Shown: positions 59,680 through 64,000 of the stretch, piece after piece
Layout of the letters: the number at the start of each line of letters is the position of its first letter
How positions within the stretch are numbered: the stretch's first letter is position 1
Source: Pseudomonadota bacterium
GTDB lineage: Bacteria; Pseudomonadota; Gammaproteobacteria; Xanthomonadales; Xanthomonadaceae
Direction of reading: 5' to 3'
DNA: 64,000 bases
Assembly: GCA_023399815.1 (NCBI GenBank)
Contig: JAEWOJ010000127.1
Coordinates: forward strand, 17,066-81,065
Notes under the pieces: model-generated
Database searches by the model: none
Seen by the model: the letters and a program-made list of their open reading frames with translations, nothing else
Told to the model about the DNA's origin: nothing
Position numbers and translations under genes: made by a program

Positions 59680-61122
59680 TCATCCGGCAGGCTTGCGCCG
59701 GTAGTCCAGCGGCGGCGCGTCGCGTTGCAGCAATGGCGCGTAGCGGAACGCCGCGCCGCGCCGCTGCTCGAATTCGTCCCGTGCCCTGCGCACGGTGTCC
59801 GGCGACTGGAACAGCCGCACCGCGGCCAGCGCCAGCGCCCTGGAGGCGTTCAACGCGCCCTTGGCGCCGATCGTGGCGCCGGACGCGGCCACCGCCTGCC
59901 AGCTGTGCGCCGGCGTGCCAGGCACCCAGGTGGCGGTGCCCAGGCCGGCGGTCGGCACGTTCCAGCTGACGTCGCCGACGTCGGTGGAGGCGCTGCCGGC
60001 CTCGTCGGCACGGTACGGCTGCAACCGCATCGCCACGTCCAGCGGCGGGCGCCGCTCCAGGCTCTGCTGCAGCGTTTCGGCGAAGGCCTGCTCCTTCGCG
60101 TCGTAGCGCACGCCGCCCACCTGTTCGAGCGCCGCCTGCATCACCTGCCCCAGCGCGTCGTTGGGCAGCAGCGAGAACACGCCGCCGGTCTGCTCGAACT
60201 CGACCGTGGTGCCGGTGCCCATCGCCGCGCCCTCGGCGGCCTTGCGCAGGCGCCCGAACACGTCGCGCACCACCGCCGGATCGACGTGGCGCACGTAGTA
60301 GTAGGCCTCGGCGAAATCCGGCACCACGTTGGGCGCGCTGCCGCCGTTGCTGATCACGTAGTGGATGCGCGTGCCGTCGGGCACGTGTTCGCGCATCAGG
60401 TTGGCCATGTGGTTGAACGCTTCCACTGCGTCGAGCGCGGAGCGGCCGCGGTCCGGCGCGATGGCCGCGTGCGCGGCGATGCCATGGAAGCGGAACTTGC
60501 CGCTGATGTTGGCCAGGCTGGTGCCCTGCGCGGCCGAGTTCTCCGCGGCCGGATGCCAGTGCAGCACCACGTCCACGTCGTCGAACAGCCCCGCCCGGGT
60601 CATGTAGACCTTGCCCGAGCCGCCCTCCTCGGCAGGCGTGCCGTACAGGCGCACCTCGCCCGGGGTGCCGCTGTCCTTGAGCCACTGCGCGACGGCTCGG
60701 GCGGCGCCGACCGATGCCGCACCGAACAGGTTGTGGCCGCAGGCCTGTCCCGCGTCCTGCCCGGCGATCGGCGCGCGCACCGGCTCGGCCGCCTGCGCCA
60801 TGCCGGGCAGCGCGTCCATCTCGGCCAGCAGCGCGATCACCGGGCCGCTGCCGCGAGTGCCGTAGGACGCGACGAACGCGGTCGGCATGCCGGCCACGCC
60901 GGCCTCGATGCGGAAGCCGGCCTGGCGCAGCTCCTGCTGCAGCAGCCGCGAGGAGCGCTCTTCCAGGTAGCCCAGCTCCGGCTGCTGCCACAGCAGCCGG
61001 CCGACCTGCGCCTGGCGCGCGGCGTAAGCGGCGAGGTGGGCGAGCACATCGCCCTCGCCCGCTGCGGCGGTGCCGGCAAGCGTCGCCAGCAGCAGCGCGC
61101 TGGCAAGCAGTCCCTGTTTCAT
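59680..61122 (-). CDS. M20D-family amidohydrolase (AbgB-like), secreted
   Basis: A 480-residue protein with a signal peptide ('GLLASALLLATLAGTAAAGE') and an M20 peptidase/amidohydrolase domain: 'IALLAEMDALPGMAQAAEPV', 'GQACGHNLFGAASVGAARAV', 'VRLYGTPAEEGGSGKVYMTR', 'HWHPAAENSAAQGTSLANIS', lid domain 'GIAAHAAIAPDRGRSALDAV' and C-terminal 'GDVSWNVPTAGLGTATWVPG'. It most resembles p-aminobenzoyl-glutamate hydrolase subunit B-type enzymes; the substrate is unproven. The ATG at 61122 was chosen over one six codons earlier. It follows the amidohydrolase gene in the same direction after a 217-bp gap. Confidence 0.85.
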   Translation of the reverse strand: MKQGLLASALLLATLAGTAAAGEGDVLAHLAAYAARQAQVGRLLWQQPELGYLEERSSRLLQQELRQAGFRIEAGVAGMPTAFVASYGTRGSGPVIALLAEMDALPGMAQAAEPVRAPIAGQDAGQACGHNLFGAASVGAARAVAQWLKDSGTPGEVRLYGTPAEEGGSGKVYMTRAGLFDDVDVVLHWHPAAENSAAQGTSLANISGKFRFHGIAAHAAIAPDRGRSALDAVEAFNHMANLMREHVPDGTRIHYVISNGGSAPNVVPDFAEAYYYVRHVDPAVVRDVFGRLRKAAEGAAMGTGTTVEFEQTGGVFSLLPNDALGQVMQAALEQVGGVRYDAKEQAFAETLQQSLERRPPLDVAMRLQPYRADEAGSASTDVGDVSWNVPTAGLGTATWVPGTPAHSWQAVAASGATIGAKGALNASRALALAAVRLFQSPDTVRRARDEFEQRRGAAFRYAPLLQRDAPPLDYRRKPAG

Positions 61123-61258
61123 CGCCTGTCTCCGCTTCATCTGATGGAACTTTCCAGAAAATCCCCGAGCCAAGCAAAGCTCCTGTGCCGCCCGGATGCC
61201 GCAACGATCTCTGCAGGCGCCACTCCCGTCGTGACCGGGCTTCCCGGGCATGGCTCTG

Positions 61259-61284
61259 TCGCGACTGACGTCGCTCCTACAAGG
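61259..61284. repeat. Single arm of a GTAGGAGCGAC-type repeat
   Basis: CGCGACTGACGTCGCTCCTAC matches one arm of the palindromes at 50821-50930 and 52448-52515, without an obvious partner arm. It lies in the 217-bp gap between the two amidohydrolase genes. Confidence 0.5.
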
Positions 61285-61339
61285 CGATGGCGCTTTCCAG
61301 AGCGACGTCGCGCGTGGGCACAACCGCAGTCTGCCGCTC

Positions 61340-63160
61340 TCAGTAGAAGACGACGTTGTCGATCTCGAACCACACCTTGTCGCCGGCTGCGCCGCCGGCG
61401 GAAAACACCAGCTGCTGCACGTCGTCGCCCTTCCATTCGGGCACCGGCCCCTTGGCGCGGTACGGCGGCTGTCCCCGCAGTGCCGAGAACGGAATCTCCA
61501 CCGTGCGCCACTGCGCCCCGGCGTCGACCGGCGCGACGAAACGCCTGTCGCCCAGCGCCCTGGCCTCCAGGCGCAACGCCGGCACACCGCCGCGCACGTC
61601 GAAGCGGATGCCGCGGTAGCCGCGCAGGTCCACCGGCGCGACCGAGCCGCGGCTCAGCGGCAGGATCGCGGCGGCATAGGCGTTCGGCTTGGTGGACAGC
61701 CGGGCCTGCACCGACAGCGCGTTGCCGCCGGTCTCGCGGGCGACGGTTTCGCTCACCTGCACGGTGCGGTCGTTGCCGCCGTCGGCTTCGTCGATGCGCA
61801 GCGTATCCAGCGCGGTGCGCCCGTCGCCGCGCTCGAAGTCGTCGACCAGCGCCGCCACCGGCCGCGCCGGCCGCGCCAGCGCGCGGTTGCCGGCCGGCAG
61901 CACCGCGCCCTTGCCGTACACCTGGCGTCCGGCGACGTAGACCCGCTGGACATTGCGGATGTCGGCGATGCGCTCCCACGGCCGCCCCTGCACCAGCAGA
62001 AGGTCGGCGCGCTTGCCGACCTCGAGCGTGCCGCGGTCGTCCACGCCCAGCGCCCTGGCGCTGTTGGCGGTGCCGGCGACCAGCGCCTGCGCCGGCGTCA
62101 GCCCGGCGTCGACCAGCAGTTCGAACTCGCGCTGGGTCGATGCGCCGTGCGGCGTACCGGTCATGCCCGCATCGGTGCCGACCACCACCGGGATGCCGGC
62201 GTCGTGCAGCACCTTCGCGTTGTGCAGGGCGTTGGCGAAGTTGCGCTCGCGCTGCTGCCGCACCTCCGGGCGCGCGCCATCCCTGCCGCTGCCGTCCACG
62301 CGCTCGGGCAGGTAGACCGCCAGCGACGGCGCATAGGCGGTGCCGTGCTCGCGCATCAGCCGCACCAGTTCGTCGTCCACCGGAACGTCCTGCACGCTGT
62401 GCGCGATCACGTCCACGCCGGCGCGCGCGGCGACCTTGCCGCGCTTGACCATCACCGTGTGGGTGAACACCTTCAACCCGTGCCTGTGCGCCTCGTCCAC
62501 CAGCGCGGCCAGGGTTTCCTCGTCCATGCTGCTGTTGTCGGCGGCATTGGAATAGCGCCAGCCATCGGTGAAGGCCTTGATGAAGTCCGGCTTGTAGGCG
62601 GCGACCGCGCGCACGCCGGCACGCGCGGCCTCGGGCGAATTCACCCAGCGCGTGGTGTTCTCGTCGCCCCAGTCGGCGCCATGGCCGAGCGGCGTGCTCA
62701 TGCGCGCGGCGAACTTCACGTCCGGCGCGGCGATGTCCGCCAGCCACGCGCGGCGCGGCGCATAGGCCTCCGGCGGCTCGTGGAAATCGCTGACCGTGGT
62801 GACGCCGGCGGCCATGTACAGGTTGGCGATCTGCGGCAGTTCGGCCGGGCGCGCGTTCGGCGTCCAGTGCGTATGCAGGTCGAACAGGCCCGGCAGCAGC
62901 GCCTGCCCGTGCGCGTCCACCACGCGCGCGCCCTTCGGCGCGGCGAGCCGCTCGCCCGCGCCGGCGATCGCGGCGATCTTCCCTTCCTCGACCAACACGC
63001 TGGCCGGATAGGCCGGGCGCCCGGTGCCGTCGAACACCATCGCACCGCGGATCAGCAGCGGCGCGTCGGCCGCGGCAGCGGCCGCGCCGGCCTGGCCGGC
63101 GGACAGCAGCAGCGCGGTCAGCCATGCGAGCGCGCGGGCGCGCCGGTTGTTTCTGTTCAT
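61340..63160 (-). CDS. Secreted imidazolonepropionase-like amidohydrolase with extra C-terminal beta domain
   Basis: A 606-residue protein: signal peptide ('ALAWLTALLLSAGQAGAAAA'), amidohydrolase domain (about 40-430) with metal motifs 'ALLPGLFDLHTHWTPNARPA', 'HGLKVFTHTVMVKRGKVAAR', 'GVDVIAHSVQDVPVDDELVR' and 'IPVVVGTDAGMTGTPHGAST'. A C-terminal beta-sandwich (about 445-606; 'VDLRGYRGIRFDVRGGVPAL', 'DDVQQLVFSAGGAAGDKVWF') resembles CIA30/carbohydrate-binding-like domains. It is probably a peptidase or lactamase-like hydrolase in the periplasm. It follows fecR by about 23 bp and probably shares that operon. Confidence 0.85.
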   Translation of the reverse strand: MNRNNRRARALAWLTALLLSAGQAGAAAAAADAPLLIRGAMVFDGTGRPAYPASVLVEEGKIAAIAGAGERLAAPKGARVVDAHGQALLPGLFDLHTHWTPNARPAELPQIANLYMAAGVTTVSDFHEPPEAYAPRRAWLADIAAPDVKFAARMSTPLGHGADWGDENTTRWVNSPEAARAGVRAVAAYKPDFIKAFTDGWRYSNAADNSSMDEETLAALVDEAHRHGLKVFTHTVMVKRGKVAARAGVDVIAHSVQDVPVDDELVRLMREHGTAYAPSLAVYLPERVDGSGRDGARPEVRQQRERNFANALHNAKVLHDAGIPVVVGTDAGMTGTPHGASTQREFELLVDAGLTPAQALVAGTANSARALGVDDRGTLEVGKRADLLLVQGRPWERIADIRNVQRVYVAGRQVYGKGAVLPAGNRALARPARPVAALVDDFERGDGRTALDTLRIDEADGGNDRTVQVSETVARETGGNALSVQARLSTKPNAYAAAILPLSRGSVAPVDLRGYRGIRFDVRGGVPALRLEARALGDRRFVAPVDAGAQWRTVEIPFSALRGQPPYRAKGPVPEWKGDDVQQLVFSAGGAAGDKVWFEIDNVVFY

Positions 63161-63183
63161 GTCTTCAATCCCGAGTCATTGCG

Positions 63184-63999
63184 TCATTGCATGGAGCGCG
63201 CCGCGTGCGGCGCGCCATCCGGGGTGCGCAGGCGCACCACCTTGCCCTGTTGTTCGACCACCAGCCCCAGGCTCAGGGCGACGCTGCGGGCGAAACCGAG
63301 CGGATCGCTGGCCGAATACAGGCCGACGATGCGGCGGCTGCCGACCACCGGGTCGTCGATGACGATGCGGGTGTCGCTGTAGCGCAGGAACTGCGCGGCC
63401 GCCACCGAGAGCGTGTCGCCGTTGAAGGACAGCATGCCCTCGCGCCAGGCCAGCTGCTGTTCGAGGTCCTCGTTGGGGACGGCCTCGATGCGGATGCCCT
63501 GGCTGCGGTTGGCCAGCGCGCGGTAGTTGGCCAGCAGCCGCGCCGGCGCCACCGCGCCCTGGGTGTCGGTCACGTCGACCACGCCTTCGCGCACGAGGAC
63601 TTCGACGCCGCCGCTGCGGCGTTCGTTGAGGCTGACCGCGAAGCTGGTGCCCACCGCGGTCACGTCGGTCTCCTGCGCGCGCACCACGAACGGGCGGCCG
63701 GGATTCTTGGCCACGTCGAACAGCGCCTCGCCCTGCAGCAGGGTGATGTTGCGGCGCGCGTCGGTGTAACGCACGCGCACCTGCGAATCGGAATCCAGCG
63801 TGATCGCCGACCCGTCCTGCAGCGGCACGCGCAGGATCTCGCCCTTGCGCGTGGCGTAGTACTCGGCGCCCTCGTCCTGCCGGTGCACGCCGATCGCCAT
63901 CAGGCCGATCATCGCGGCCAGGCCGACCGCCCAGCGCAGCGCCCGCCGCGAGCGCCCGAAGCGCGGGTGCGACGCGGGCGCTGCCGGCGCCCCTGCCGA
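63184..63999 (-). CDS. FecR-family anti-sigma factor (5' end outside window)
   Basis: The coding frame stays open to the right window edge, so the N-terminal cytoplasmic part is missing. Visible: one membrane helix ('LRWAVGLAAMIGLMAIGVHR') and the periplasmic FecR domain 'TRKGEILRVPLQDGSAITLD', 'LLQGEALFDVAKNPGRPFVV', 'VTAVGTSFAVSLNERRSGGV', plus a C-terminal secretin/TonB short N-like region ('LDSDSQVRVRYTDARRNITL' type). FecR proteins signal from TonB-dependent receptors to ECF sigma factors, whose gene is expected to the right. The amidohydrolase genes downstream are likely in the same regulatory unit. Confidence 0.87.
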   Translation of the reverse strand, partial: SAGAPAAPASHPRFGRSRRALRWAVGLAAMIGLMAIGVHRQDEGAEYYATRKGEILRVPLQDGSAITLDSDSQVRVRYTDARRNITLLQGEALFDVAKNPGRPFVVRAQETDVTAVGTSFAVSLNERRSGGVEVLVREGVVDVTDTQGAVAPARLLANYRALANRSQGIRIEAVPNEDLEQQLAWREGMLSFNGDTLSVAAAQFLRYSDTRIVIDDPVVGSRRIVGLYSASDPLGFARSVALSLGLVVEQQGKVVRLRTPDGAPHAARSMQ

Positions 64000-64000
64000 C

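Overview
The window looks like a chromosomal segment of a high-GC gammaproteobacterium of the Xanthomonadaceae (Stenotrophomonas / Pseudoxanthomonas / Lysobacter / Luteimonas neighbourhood). This rests on the very GC-rich third codon positions, the gene content (DksA with a long Lys/Ala/Pro tail, squalene/phytoene-synthase-like protein, PhbB-PhaR, TraB/GumN protein, FecR followed by amidohydrolases) and repeats starting with GTAG that resemble the SMAG repeats of Stenotrophomonas. I cannot name the genus from the sequence alone.

Layout. 1-4.5 kb: end of a SufE-like gene, an MFS exporter, a DUF72 protein, a decayed epimerase/MerR pair, and a DJ-1/PfpI protein behind a MerR-type promoter. 4.5-19.5 kb: a 14,962-bp integrative island inserted in the 3' end of dksA. 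It is bounded by an 18/21-bp imperfect direct repeat. The left copy is the displaced original dksA tail with its terminator, and the right copy is a synonymous replacement tail brought by the island. The island has a P4-type tyrosine integrase and reads as a defence island: a compact four-gene operon of unfamiliar type (6.2-10.1 kb: small protein, 278-aa protein, PD-(D/E)XK-like protein, PIN-like protein), a convergent orphan gene, a broken HTH gene, a Lamassu-like SIR2 / small protein / SMC-ATPase operon (11.2-15.9 kb), and a Fic enzyme carrying its own inhibitory motif.

19.5-36 kb is conserved chromosome: dksA, yidD, pyrC, an M23 peptidase, an XRE-DUF805 protein, a squalene/phytoene-synthase-like protein, an AraC regulator, gph-ubiG, mtaD, a TMEM175-like channel, efp with divergent epmB, a PhnD-like sensor coupled to a GGDEF-EAL protein, and trmJ. 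36-50 kb: suhB, a 0.7-kb inverted pair of multi-hairpin repeat elements, htpX, gluQ, phbB-phaR, a Coq7-like gene, a TraB/GumN protein, a DUF1684 lipoprotein, mutL, amiC (tail duplicated with SMAG-like repeats), tsaE and nnrDE. 50-64 kb: queG, xseA, an M48 protease, a SUMF-domain lipoprotein, rnd, tRNA-Ala(CGC), a GGDEF protein, tRNA-Phe(GAA), a lipocalin, an M20-type amidohydrolase, an imidazolonepropionase-like amidohydrolase with an extra C-terminal domain, and a FecR gene cut by the window end.

The most promising candidate for something undescribed is the four-gene operon at 6216-10099. Its genes overlap at ATGA junctions, it sits in a defence island, and it pairs a restriction-endonuclease-like protein with a PIN-like protein and two proteins I do not recognise.
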